This document shows, in pieces, positions 17,369-26,330 of a stretch of DNA of 27,433 bases. The notes beneath the pieces are model-generated. The model did not search any database and was not told where the DNA came from. It worked only from the letters and a program-made list of their open reading frames with translations. Within the stretch, counting starts at the first letter, position 1. The number at the start of each line of letters is the position of its first letter. The stretch lies in the NCBI GenBank assembly GCA_002361625.1, contig DETL01000016.1, forward strand, positions 79,667 to 107,099, read 5' to 3'. Position numbers and translations under genes: made by a program. Source of the DNA: Bacteroidales bacterium UBA3289 (GTDB lineage: Bacteria > Bacteroidota > Bacteroidia > Bacteroidales > UBA932).

Positions 17369-19552
17369 CTATTCCGTCTTTCCGTTCAGGGAAACGATCA
17401 CGTTGTTGGCCTTGAACTCGACAATCTCCTTGTAGAGTGTCAGTTCACCGGAAACGACCACTTCATCACCGACGGCAATCTGGTCGGTGGAAGTGAAACT
17501 CGCCCCACCGAACCACTTGCCACGGTAGATTTCCAGCTGATAGGTCTTGCCGCCATCGTCGGAGATCCAGTACTGGGCATTGCCATACTGCATGCTCACA
17601 TCGTCAATCTGGGAAATGATGCCCTTGACGTAAACGGTACCGGCAGGAGTCTCGCCACCAAGGACAAGATCCATTGCCTTGGTCACATTGTAAGGACTTT
17701 CCGCCGTGCCTTCACCGGCAGGAAGCGCCTTGCCGTTCAGGGTGTAGATATAGTTCTTGGCATCGAACTCGGGCGTACCGTTGTACACCTTGACCGCACC
17801 GTAAACCACCACTTCGTCGCCCACCTTGATCTGGTCCTCGGAAGTGAACTTTTCCCCGCCGTACCAGAATCCGCGGTAAACCTCCAGGTCGGCAGCGGAA
17901 CCGTCGGTGGAAAGCCAATACTGGGCATTGCCATAGCTGACATTCACGTTGTCGATCTTGTTGATGATGCCGCGCGCATAGATGTTGCCTTCCGGAATCG
18001 TTCCACCCAGCATGAGCTGGGCCAGTTCGGAGGCATCATACGGGTTGCGAAGGGTACCCTTCGGGTTGTCCACGAACTCGGCGATCCGGGTGGCAATGAC
18101 ATTGATGTACTTGCCCTTGCTGGACAGGCCGTTGTAGTAACCCGTCACGGTGATCTTCTTGCCGTCGAAGGACTTGGCGTCCAGCTCGTCCACCGGATAC
18201 ACGATGGAGCCCTGCTTGTCACCCTCAGGGAATTCGTCCAGGGCGATGTTGTAGTAGTTGCCGGAGACGGAGAGGGTACCGGTGAGCTTCACATATTCGG
18301 CTTCGGAGGCCTCATAAGTGCCGGCCACGGCGGTGATGTCCACAGCCTCCGGATGGCTCACGGTATTGCCTTCGCTGTCCACGAATACGTCCGTGATGTC
18401 GGTCAGTTCCGGAACGCCGTTGTAGGTCGTCTTCTTCGCGGACATCCGGACACCGTCACCCACCTTCAGGGCGGCAGCCGTGTTGCCGTAGGCATAGATA
18501 GCCTTGGTTCCGTCGGAGAGGACGGCGCCGCGGGTGGTAAGCGCCACGACGATGGTGGAAGGAAGCGTTTGGACCTGGGAATCATCCTCCATGGCGATGA
18601 TCTCGCTCACGGAAGCGCCGGTGGCGGGAACGCCCTCCTGGGTGATGGCGACGCTCTTACGGGCGGTGGGACCGGAGATGGCGATGTTGGCGGTACGCTC
18701 GGCGGTGCGCTCGTTCGCGTCGGCATGGAGCTGATAGCTGCCGTCGGCATTCACGGCCACGACCTGGAGCCAGTCGGAATCGCTGGAGATCAGCAGCGGG
18801 CTTTCCTTGGACGTCACGACCATGTTGAAGGTCGTATCGACCGGAGGAAGCTTCGCAAAGTCGAAGTCGGCCACCTGGATGAGGGACTTCTCGACCTTGA
18901 CGATGGCCACGTCCACCAGTTCCACGGTGCCGTTGTAAACCGTCTTCGGGCCTTCCACGGTGACGATGTCACCGACCTCGATGCCGAATCCGGCCCAGCC
19001 GCCGTCCGCATCCTTCGGATACTGGCCCTTGGCGTTGAACGTGCCGTAAATATAGATCTCGCCCGTTTCGTCGGCCAGATACCAGTTTCCATAGCTGGTA
19101 TTGACAACCCGGGTGCAGGTACCGCGGACCTTGTAGGTCACTTCAGGGCCTTCGAGGACTTCCTTGCAGGTGGCAAGGGGAACCTCGACGCCGGCAGGGG
19201 CTTCCTGGTTCACCTTGACGATCTTCGTCTTGCCGCCCATGGAAATGTGCACTTCCGTGCTGCGGGCGGCCGTGGAAGCCGTCGCGGTGAAGGTCATGGA
19301 AACGTTCTGTCCGGCGGAACCGGAAGCAGGGCTCACGCTGAGCCAGGTCGCCTTCGAATCGGGAACGGAGGCGGTCCAGGATTCCTCCGCACTCACGGAG
19401 ATGGAGAGGCTGGCGCCTTCGTCGGCTGCCAGGGTCACATAGTCGTTGGAGACGGAAAGGCCTTCAAGGGTGGAGACGGGGTCTTCCTTGACACAGCCGG
19501 CCAGGACGGAAGCGGCTGCGATGAAAGAGGCAATGATGTATTTAAGTTTCAT
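17369..19552 (-). CDS. BACON/OB-repeat lipoprotein paired with an Oar-like receptor
   Basis: 727 residues. Lipoprotein signal VLAGC (C20). A BACON-like domain covers about 35-118 (EESWTASVPDSKATWL, ending IVKVNQEAP). An OB-like unit follows at about 122-225 (VRGTCTRVV, LADETGEIYIYG, VGDIVTVEGP), then a second BACON-like stretch at 235-308 ending VAITQEGVP. Further OB-like units cover about 313-495. Two units at 497-607 and 613-724 match the repeat of the lipoprotein at 14841-17228 (YGNAQYW, KVGDEVVVYG, YTLNG). No catalytic motif is seen. The start is 15 nt after the Oar receptor stop, so the two are cotranscribed and the protein is probably the receptor's surface ligand-binding partner. The repeat shared with the nuclease operon ties the two operons together. 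Confidence 0.8.
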   Translation of the reverse strand: MKLKYIIASFIAAASVLAGCVKEDPVSTLEGLSVSNDYVTLAADEGASLSISVSAEESWTASVPDSKATWLSVSPASGSAGQNVSMTFTATASTAARSTEVHISMGGKTKIVKVNQEAPAGVEVPLATCKEVLEGPEVTYKVRGTCTRVVNTSYGNWYLADETGEIYIYGTFNAKGQYPKDADGGWAGFGIEVGDIVTVEGPKTVYNGTVELVDVAIVKVEKSLIQVADFDFAKLPPVDTTFNMVVTSKESPLLISSDSDWLQVVAVNADGSYQLHADANERTAERTANIAISGPTARKSVAITQEGVPATGASVSEIIAMEDDSQVQTLPSTIVVALTTRGAVLSDGTKAIYAYGNTAAALKVGDGVRMSAKKTTYNGVPELTDITDVFVDSEGNTVSHPEAVDITAVAGTYEASEAEYVKLTGTLSVSGNYYNIALDEFPEGDKQGSIVYPVDELDAKSFDGKKITVTGYYNGLSSKGKYINVIATRIAEFVDNPKGTLRNPYDASELAQLMLGGTIPEGNIYARGIINKIDNVNVSYGNAQYWLSTDGSAADLEVYRGFWYGGEKFTSEDQIKVGDEVVVYGAVKVYNGTPEFDAKNYIYTLNGKALPAGEGTAESPYNVTKAMDLVLGGETPAGTVYVKGIISQIDDVSMQYGNAQYWISDDGGKTYQLEIYRGKWFGGASFTSTDQIAVGDEVVVSGELTLYKEIVEFKANNVIVSLNGKTE
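17381..18064 (-). repeat. Two tandem OB-like repeats homologous to those at 15279-16859
   Basis: Units at about 18064-17732 and 17716-17381 (minus strand). Both contain VKVN/DVSM-type strands, YGNAQYW, an LEVYR or LEIYR strand and VGDEVVV, and end in LNGK, in the same order as the four units of the neighbouring lipoprotein. Confidence 0.75.
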
Positions 19553-19567
19553 GACAAGCCGTATTGA

Positions 19568-22500
19568 TTAGTTGAACATATACTTGAGACCGATCTGCAT
19601 GTACCAGCAGTTGCCCAGGGTGTGCTGGAAATCCCAGGTCTTCGCCCCTTCGGGAATCGTGGCGGAATACACGGGGACGCCATCCGGGTCGATGCGTTCC
19701 AGCTTCAGGATCTTGGCGTTGCCGTTGGTATCCTTGGGCACGTCGGGGCTCCAGCTCTTGGCGACACCCCAGCGGGAATTGAACAGATTGCCGACGTTCT
19801 GCACATCCAGGCTCACCTGCAACGTATTCTTGACACTGCCCAGCCGGACGACAAAGTCGTGGGCGAAGCGGAAGTCGAAGACATGGCGCATGGGCTGCGT
19901 GATGGCGTAGGCCTCGGCATAGTCGCCCTTGTGGGCGTTCAGGTACTCGTCCTGGGCGAAGTAGCTCCAGAACTTCTTGGCGCTGTCCGAATCGATGAAG
20001 CGGATCTCGCTCTCGTCCTTCGGGATGTACATGAGGTCGTAGGCGATGCCGTCACCATTCATGTCGCCCTGGTAGATATAGCTGTTTCCGCCGTACCGGA
20101 GACCCTCGTAGAAGAGGCTCCAGTGGTTGTTGGCCTTGTCGTCGTAAGAGATGGAAGCCATCAGACGGTCGGGCAGGTTGTAGGAGGAATTGTGCAGCAC
20201 ATTGAAGTTAGGACCGTCCACGGAAGGGATGTACTGCCAGGCGGCGGCAGCGTTGGAACCCGGCATGCCGGTGATTTCCTTGCTGACTGTGTGGGTGTAG
20301 GCGGCCGTGATGTTCAGGTTCTGGACCGGACGGGCGTTGAGGGAAACCGTCGCCACGGAGCCGTAGCCCTTATGGGTGTTGGTGAGCACGAAGGCGTTGA
20401 CCCGGTCGTACTTGTAGGTGGAAGGATAGATGTGCCGGTTGTCGGCGCCGTTGAAGGTAGCCCAGCCGGAGTTGTCCTGGTAGATGGCGTAGTTGTCCAG
20501 CATGATGCCGTTGATGGTCTTGTTGAAGATGTATTCGGCACTGATGCTGAGCGGGAAGGACACAGGCAGGGTGTAGTCCACGGCCAGGGAGCTCTTCCAG
20601 ACCTGCGGCATCTTGAAGTTGGGATCCACACCGGCGATCTCGCTGGGAGCGGGAGCGCTCTCCGGCGTGATGGTCTTGGGATACTTCTTGGCATCGACGC
20701 TGTTCAGGATGTCCAGGATCTGCCAGCGGTCGGTGACGAGCTTGCCGTTCGGCATCATCTTGCTGAGCACCTCGGGATTCGTCATCTTGGTCAGACGGCC
20801 CTTCACGATACCGGCGTTGGTAGGCATGTTGGTGAAGAACACCAGCGGGATACGGCCGGCGAAGAGGCCGGTACCGCCGCGGATCTTCAGGCTGCGGTCT
20901 CCGAGCACATCCCAGGAGAAGCCCAGACGGGGGCTGACCTGGATGCTGGTCTTGGGCCACATGCCGGTGTCCACATGGCGGTCGCCGTAGTCGATCGCCA
21001 GGGCGGCGGAATTCGTGAGGACATCCTCGTCATTGAACATGAGGGTGTCGAAGCGGATGCCGGCGGTGAGCTTGAAGCGGTCGGAAACGCTCCATTCATC
21101 CTGCGCATAGAGACCGATCTGGTTGAAGCGGACCCGGGCGGAAGGATACTCGTCGCCGTCGAAGCCCCAGTCATAGGCCATCTCGATCGGAGCCTTGCCG
21201 CCCATGAAGTCGCTCATGCTGGCGAAACGGAACGAACCGGTACCGTTACGCATGTACGTGTTGAGCGCCATCTGGGCCTCGTAGCTGGCACCGGCGGTGA
21301 GCTTGTGGCTGCCCATGTACAGGGTGACATCGTCCTTGATGTTCAGGATGGTGTTCTGCACGTTGTTGCGATAGGTGAAGAGCTCGTAGCCGAAGTCCAT
21401 GTAGGGCTCGTTGGCGTGGTCCTCACCCAGGTCGCCGGCCAGGATCTCCACGAACGGGAAGAACTCGGAATCCGATCCGCGGACGTCCTGGATGTTGGAA
21501 TAGGTGACCAGGAGCTGGTTGGACAGGTTGTCGGTCAGACGGCTGTTCAGGTCGGCCGAAAGGGTCCAGAGGTTGTTCATCTGGTTGTACATCGACTTGG
21601 AGAAGAGCAGACCGTCCTTGGTAACCATGTCATTGAGCATGGTGGAGCTGAAGTCGGAACGCGACGTGGAGGGGGTCCTCCAGGAATTGTTGTTGGTGTA
21701 GTTGTAACGCAGGGACAGGTGATGCTTCTGCGTGATGTTCCAATCCAGGCGGGCCAGGAGCTTCAGGTTGCTCTGGTTCTTGTTGTAGTCGCTGTAGGAA
21801 CCCGGATCGTAGTCATAGTTCCGGATCAGGAAGTTACGCATTTCCTCGGCCTCGGAAGTCTTGACGCGGGTGATCATGCGGTTTTCGTCGGCCACGCCGT
21901 CGTCGGAAGTACGCCACTTGTTGACCTCCGTCGGGCTCGGGACGTATTCACCGTTCAGGAAGAAGAAGAGCTTGTTCTTCACGATCGGGCCGCCCAGCGT
22001 GAAACCGTAGATGGTATTCCTTTCCGTCGTACGCTCCAGATCCACGCCGTCCACACGGTTGCCGTGCAGGTTCTCGTTCTGGTGATAGACATAGGCCGTT
22101 CCCTTGAAGGTATTGGTACCGGACTTGGTGATGGCGTTGATACCGCCGCCGATGAAGTTGGACTGGCGGACATCGTACGGGGACACCACGACCTGGATTT
22201 CCTCGATGGCATCGATGGAGATCGGGTTGCCGCCGCCGGGAAGTGCGGTGCTGAGGCCGAAGTTGTTGTTCACGTTGGCACCGTCCACGGTGAAGTTGGC
22301 GCTTCTTCCGGAGGAACCGGAGAAGTTCATGCCGTTACCGCCGTAAGGAGAGAGCTTCGCCATGTCGGAGAAGCTGCGGTTCACGGTAGGCATGGCAATC
22401 ATCTGGGAAGACGAGATGTTGGTGGATGCACCGGTCTTCTCCACGGAGGCGAACTTGGACGTAGGCGCAGCGATCACGACCGCTTCGGTGAGGAATTCGT

Positions 22501-22840
22501 TGGATTCGCTGATCTGGGCGTTCAGGTTGAAGGTCTCGGCCAGAGCGAGCGTGACATCCGTGTAATTGACCTGCTGATAACCGAGGCAGGAGACCTCGAC
22601 CCGGTACGGGCCGCCGGTGCGCATACCCTGGATGGTGTACAGGCCGTCCACATTGGTGACGGCGCCATAGGAAGTGCCGGAGGGTTCGTGGACAGCCACC
22701 ACGGCCGCCCCGATGACCGGCTCGCCATTCTGGTCCACCACGCGTCCCGCGAGGGAAGACGTGGTCACCTGCGCAAAGGCGACAATACCCACAAGCATCG
22801 CGATGCCTGCGAGCACAAGGCTTTTGAAAGCGTTCTTCAT
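19568..22840 (-). CDS. Oar-like TonB-dependent receptor (paralogue 2)
   Basis: 1090 residues, the size of Oar-type outer-membrane proteins. Signal peptide MKNAFKSLVLAG with cleavage after AFA. A carboxypeptidase-regulatory-like domain covers about 26-110 (SLAGRVVDQNGEPVIGAAV, then GLYTIQGMRTGG). The plug contains the Oar hallmarks NFTVDGANVNNNFG, IDAIEEIQVVVSPYDVRQSNF and GGGINAITKSGTN. The barrel ends in IGLKYMFN. It imports a ligand, unknown here, with TonB energy. Strong similarity to the receptor at 22974-26285 indicates tandem duplication. It has its own promoter and is followed 15 nt later by the OB-repeat lipoprotein. Confidence 0.92.
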   Translation of the reverse strand: MKNAFKSLVLAGIAMLVGIVAFAQVTTSSLAGRVVDQNGEPVIGAAVVAVHEPSGTSYGAVTNVDGLYTIQGMRTGGPYRVEVSCLGYQQVNYTDVTLALAETFNLNAQISESNEFLTEAVVIAAPTSKFASVEKTGASTNISSSQMIAMPTVNRSFSDMAKLSPYGGNGMNFSGSSGRSANFTVDGANVNNNFGLSTALPGGGNPISIDAIEEIQVVVSPYDVRQSNFIGGGINAITKSGTNTFKGTAYVYHQNENLHGNRVDGVDLERTTERNTIYGFTLGGPIVKNKLFFFLNGEYVPSPTEVNKWRTSDDGVADENRMITRVKTSEAEEMRNFLIRNYDYDPGSYSDYNKNQSNLKLLARLDWNITQKHHLSLRYNYTNNNSWRTPSTSRSDFSSTMLNDMVTKDGLLFSKSMYNQMNNLWTLSADLNSRLTDNLSNQLLVTYSNIQDVRGSDSEFFPFVEILAGDLGEDHANEPYMDFGYELFTYRNNVQNTILNIKDDVTLYMGSHKLTAGASYEAQMALNTYMRNGTGSFRFASMSDFMGGKAPIEMAYDWGFDGDEYPSARVRFNQIGLYAQDEWSVSDRFKLTAGIRFDTLMFNDEDVLTNSAALAIDYGDRHVDTGMWPKTSIQVSPRLGFSWDVLGDRSLKIRGGTGLFAGRIPLVFFTNMPTNAGIVKGRLTKMTNPEVLSKMMPNGKLVTDRWQILDILNSVDAKKYPKTITPESAPAPSEIAGVDPNFKMPQVWKSSLAVDYTLPVSFPLSISAEYIFNKTINGIMLDNYAIYQDNSGWATFNGADNRHIYPSTYKYDRVNAFVLTNTHKGYGSVATVSLNARPVQNLNITAAYTHTVSKEITGMPGSNAAAAWQYIPSVDGPNFNVLHNSSYNLPDRLMASISYDDKANNHWSLFYEGLRYGGNSYIYQGDMNGDGIAYDLMYIPKDESEIRFIDSDSAKKFWSYFAQDEYLNAHKGDYAEAYAITQPMRHVFDFRFAHDFVVRLGSVKNTLQVSLDVQNVGNLFNSRWGVAKSWSPDVPKDTNGNAKILKLERIDPDGVPVYSATIPEGAKTWDFQHTLGNCWYMQIGLKYMFN

Positions 22841-22886
22841 ATAACTGAATTAGATAATAGGTTAAATCGTAAGGGATTTTAACCTG

Positions 22887-22917
22887 CAAATATAATGATT
22901 CTTTCAGATAATGACAA
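22887..22917 (-). promoter_or_regulatory. Bacteroidetes-type promoter for the Oar/OB-lipoprotein operon
   Basis: An exact -7 TATATTTG (22894-22887, minus strand) with TTG (22917-22915) 20 nt upstream. It starts directly after the preceding gene's terminator hairpin. The leader to the ATG at 22840 would be about 40 nt. Confidence 0.7.
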
Positions 22918-22918
22918 T

Positions 22919-22952
22919 AAAGAGGCGGGGCCCTGTTGGGCTCCGCCTCTTT
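22919..22952 (-). terminator. Terminator hairpin after the first Oar-like receptor
   Basis: Positions 22919-22933 pair with 22938-22952 (15 bp with one G-T wobble, 4-nt loop). It lies 21 nt after the stop of the receptor at 22974. The stem closes with AAA/TTT but the following T-tract is short (TTTATTGTC). Confidence 0.75.
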
Positions 22953-22973
22953 AAGCGATTCAGTATCAGATTA

Positions 22974-25900
22974 CTAGTTGAAGAAATACTTGAGACCCAG
23001 GAGAACCTGCCAGCACTCGGCGGTGTTCTTGAAGAAGTTCGTGTAGGTCTTGGTCGGATAGTTGCCGTCCACCTTGTTGAAGGAGAAGGTCGGCACGCCG
23101 GAAGCATTGACACCCTCGTACTTGAGCGGCATGATGGTGTTGGCGCTCGGGTAGCTGTTGCCGGACTGGTTGTAGGCGAACTGACGGACACCCCACTTGC
23201 TGTTGATCATGTTGCCGATATTGTCGATGGAGGCGCTGATCTGGAGCTTGTGGTCGGTGGAGCCGATGTGGAACTTGATGTCCTTCGCCAGACGGAGGTC
23301 GAAGCGGTGCACGAACGGAGCGCGGGCGGCGTTGGCCTCGGCATACTGGCCCTTGTGCTTGGACAGGTAGCTGTCCTGCTCGACGAATTTCCAGAAGGCG
23401 TCACGGTCGGCCTCGGAAGTGAAGGCCACCTCATCCTTGGAGGCAGGGATGTAGATCAGGTCCACGCCCAGGCCGTCGCCATTCATGTCATTGCTGTAGA
23501 TGAAGCTGTTGCCGCACGGGGAATAGCCCGCATAGTACAGGTCCACCTGGAAGCCGCCGATGAGGTCGATGTAGTAGGAGACATTGGCGGAGATCCGGTC
23601 CGGAGTGACATACTGGCTGCGCTGCAGGCCCACGAAGTTCGGGCCGTCCACGGAGTAGATGCCCTGGTAGGCGGAGTTGGCGGCGGAACCCGGCATGCCG
23701 GAGATTTCCTTGGACTCGGTGTGGGTGTAGGAGAACATGGCCTTGAGGTTGCGGACAGGCTCGGCCTTCACGGTGTAGTTGAAGGTATAGCCCCAACCCT
23801 CGCGGGAGTTCGTCAGGACATAGGCGTTGTTGGTGCCGTAGAGATAGTCGCCTTCATACTTTAGGCGGTTGTCCGGACCGGCGAAATGACCCGCCACCTT
23901 GCTCTCGTTGATGTTCCAGTTCACCAGGCGGGTGCCCCAGATGGTCTTGTTGAACATGCCTTCAGCGGTCATGGACAGCGGGAAGGAGGTCGGGAGCTGG
24001 AGATCCAGGGCGAGGGAGCTCTTCCAGATCTGCGGCATGTGGAAGTCGGGATCCACGGCATTGATGTCGGCGTTCTTACCGATCTGGCCGTCCTGCGGGG
24101 TCACGGTGGTGTTCAGGCCCAGGGCCTTGATGTACTCGTCGTTGCTTGTGATGAGGTGACCGCCGGTCTCCTTGCCGCCGTTGAGGGTGATGAGGGCGTT
24201 CTTGACATCGTCAGGATACTTGATGCCGGTGATCTTTCCGTCGGCATCCTTGGCGAAGGAAGAGGTGTACTTGACCGTGGTCTGGATCATGCCGGCGTTC
24301 TGCGGCATGTTGGTGAAGAACACGAGCGGGAGACGGCCCTGGAACAGGCCGGTACCGCCGCGGATGACGAGGCTCTTGTCACCGTAGATGTCCCAGTTGA
24401 AGCCCACGCGCGGGGAAACCTGGACACGGGTCTTGGGCCACACGCCGGTATCGATGCTCTTGCCGCCGAAGCTGATGGCCTTGATGGCGTTGTTGGTCAT
24501 CAGGTCCTTGTTGTCGAAGGCGAGCATGTCGGCACGGAGGCCGTAGGAAAGCTTGAAGTTCGGAGTGACCTTCCACTCGTCCTGGAGGTAGGCGCCGTAC
24601 TGGTCGTAGTTGATTCGGCCGGCCGGGCTGGAGACACCGTTGTTACCGTAGGTATAGACGAAGCTCAGGGGCAGGTTGCCGTTCAGGAAATCCTCGGCGC
24701 TGGCAAAGCGGTAGTAACCGGTACCGTTGCGCATGTAGGAGTTGTGGGCCATCTGGTGCTCGTAGGAGAGACCGGCGGTGATGGTGTGGGAACCCACGTA
24801 GTAGGTGAGGTTGTCCTGCACGTTGAGAACCGTGTTCTTCACACCGTTGTTGTAGGTGAAGAGCTCGTAACCGAGGGAGGTGTAGGGAATGAAGTTACCG
24901 GTGCTGTAGTCCCCGTCGGTCATGATGTCGATGTGCGGGAACGGGCTGGACTTGGAACCGCGCTGGTCGTTGATGTTGGTGTACGTCGCGATGAAACGGT
25001 TGGAGATGTCGTTGGTGAAGCGGCTGTTGAGCTCACCGGCGACGGACCAGACATCGTTCTGCTGGCTGTACATGTTGTTGGAGAACGGCTGGGACTCCTT
25101 GCTGGCGCGGTTGAAACCTCTGTTGCGGTAGTTGTCGTCGCAGGAGTTGCCGTTCGGGGCATACCAGTAGGCGTTGGTGGTATTGTTGTAACGGAGGCTC
25201 AGCTTATGGGCGTCGGAGATGTTCCAGTCCAGACGGGCCAGGAGCTTGCGGTTCTGGGTACCGCCGGGATAGCTGTCGATGGAACCCGGATCATAGCCGT
25301 AATCGTTCTTGAGCTTGTCGGCGATCTGGTTGAGGACATTGACCTTGGACGCATCGGCACGGTCCTGGATCTTCTCTTCCGGCTTGTTCTGCATTTCGAA
25401 GTTCACGAAGAAGAAGAGCTTGTTCTTCACGATGGGACCACCCAGGGTGAAGCCGTAGATCAGGTCGGATTCGGCCTGGCGGTCTCCGAGATCCTCGCCC
25501 CACAGCTTGTTGCCGCGGAGATTCTGGTTGGTGTAATAGGTGTAAGCGGTGCCCTTGAAGGTGTTGGTACCGGACTTGGTGATGGCGTTGATGCCGCCGC
25601 CCACGAAGTTGGACTGACGCACGTCATAGGGGGCCACCACGAGCTGGACCTCCTCGATGGCATCGAGGGAGATCGGGGTGCCGCCGCCCGGGAGGGCATC
25701 GGACAGACCGAAGTTGTTATTCAGGTTCGCACCATCCACGGTGAAGTTCGTGGAACGGCCGTCGGAACCGGCGAAGCTCATGCCGGAGGCATAGGGGCTG
25801 AGCTTGGTGAGGGCGGAAAGGGTGCGGCCGGAGTTCGGCAGGTTCATCATCTCGTCGTTGGAGATGTTGGTGCTGGCGCCGGTCTTGGTGGCGGCGAAGC

Positions 25901-26285
25901 GGGAGGCCGGGGTGGCCACGACGACGGCCTCGTTCAGGGCCATGGTGTCATCATTCAGGTAACCGTCCAGGACGTAGTTCTCACCGAGGGCGAGCTTGAT
26001 GTCCGTGAACTTGACGGTCTGGTAACCCAGGCAGGAAACCTCGACGGTGTAGGGACCGCCCGTACGCATGCCCTGGATAGCATAGAGGCCTTCGCCATTG
26101 GTCACGGCACCGTAGGTGGTACCGGAGGGGAGATGGGTCGCCACGACGGCGGCTCCGATGATGGTTTCACCCTTGCCGTCCACAATGCGGCCACCGAGGG
26201 AAGCAGTGGTCACCTGGGCAAAGGCGACAACGCCCGTCATCATCATAGTGATGGCGAGCAGAAGGCTTTTGAAAGCGTTCTTCAT
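22974..26285 (-). CDS. Oar-like TonB-dependent receptor (paralogue 1)
   Basis: 1103 residues from the ATG at 26285. An in-frame start at 26333 is rejected because the promoter -7 element lies there and the signal peptide MKNAFKSLLLAI begins at 26285. Cleavage is after AFA. A carboxypeptidase-regulatory-like domain covers about 26-110. The plug holds NFTVDGANLNNNFG, LDAIEEVQLVVAPYDVRQSNF and GGGINAITKSGTN. The barrel ends in LGLKYFFN. It is bounded by its own promoter and terminator, so it is a one-gene unit. Compared with the paralogue at 19568-22840, similarity is highest in the signal peptide, plug and inner barrel strands and lowest in a segment encoded around 24060-24295. Cargo is unknown; proximity suggests a related ligand. 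Confidence 0.92.
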   Translation of the reverse strand: MKNAFKSLLLAITMMMTGVVAFAQVTTASLGGRIVDGKGETIIGAAVVATHLPSGTTYGAVTNGEGLYAIQGMRTGGPYTVEVSCLGYQTVKFTDIKLALGENYVLDGYLNDDTMALNEAVVVATPASRFAATKTGASTNISNDEMMNLPNSGRTLSALTKLSPYASGMSFAGSDGRSTNFTVDGANLNNNFGLSDALPGGGTPISLDAIEEVQLVVAPYDVRQSNFVGGGINAITKSGTNTFKGTAYTYYTNQNLRGNKLWGEDLGDRQAESDLIYGFTLGGPIVKNKLFFFVNFEMQNKPEEKIQDRADASKVNVLNQIADKLKNDYGYDPGSIDSYPGGTQNRKLLARLDWNISDAHKLSLRYNNTTNAYWYAPNGNSCDDNYRNRGFNRASKESQPFSNNMYSQQNDVWSVAGELNSRFTNDISNRFIATYTNINDQRGSKSSPFPHIDIMTDGDYSTGNFIPYTSLGYELFTYNNGVKNTVLNVQDNLTYYVGSHTITAGLSYEHQMAHNSYMRNGTGYYRFASAEDFLNGNLPLSFVYTYGNNGVSSPAGRINYDQYGAYLQDEWKVTPNFKLSYGLRADMLAFDNKDLMTNNAIKAISFGGKSIDTGVWPKTRVQVSPRVGFNWDIYGDKSLVIRGGTGLFQGRLPLVFFTNMPQNAGMIQTTVKYTSSFAKDADGKITGIKYPDDVKNALITLNGGKETGGHLITSNDEYIKALGLNTTVTPQDGQIGKNADINAVDPDFHMPQIWKSSLALDLQLPTSFPLSMTAEGMFNKTIWGTRLVNWNINESKVAGHFAGPDNRLKYEGDYLYGTNNAYVLTNSREGWGYTFNYTVKAEPVRNLKAMFSYTHTESKEISGMPGSAANSAYQGIYSVDGPNFVGLQRSQYVTPDRISANVSYYIDLIGGFQVDLYYAGYSPCGNSFIYSNDMNGDGLGVDLIYIPASKDEVAFTSEADRDAFWKFVEQDSYLSKHKGQYAEANAARAPFVHRFDLRLAKDIKFHIGSTDHKLQISASIDNIGNMINSKWGVRQFAYNQSGNSYPSANTIMPLKYEGVNASGVPTFSFNKVDGNYPTKTYTNFFKNTAECWQVLLGLKYFFN

Positions 26286-26330
26286 AAGTTGATTAATATA
26301 GAATGAATAGTTGTTGTCGCTAACCGGGCG

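Noticed and set aside
19622..22882. 1086-codon plus-strand open frame opposite an Oar-like receptor
   Set aside because: Composition is non-protein-like and the frame overlaps the receptor's promoter. The receptor reading is unambiguous.
9644..26285. Standard SusC/SusD polysaccharide utilisation locus
   Set aside because: No SusD, no glycoside hydrolase and no polysaccharide lyase in this block; the enzymes are nucleases and a peptidase.
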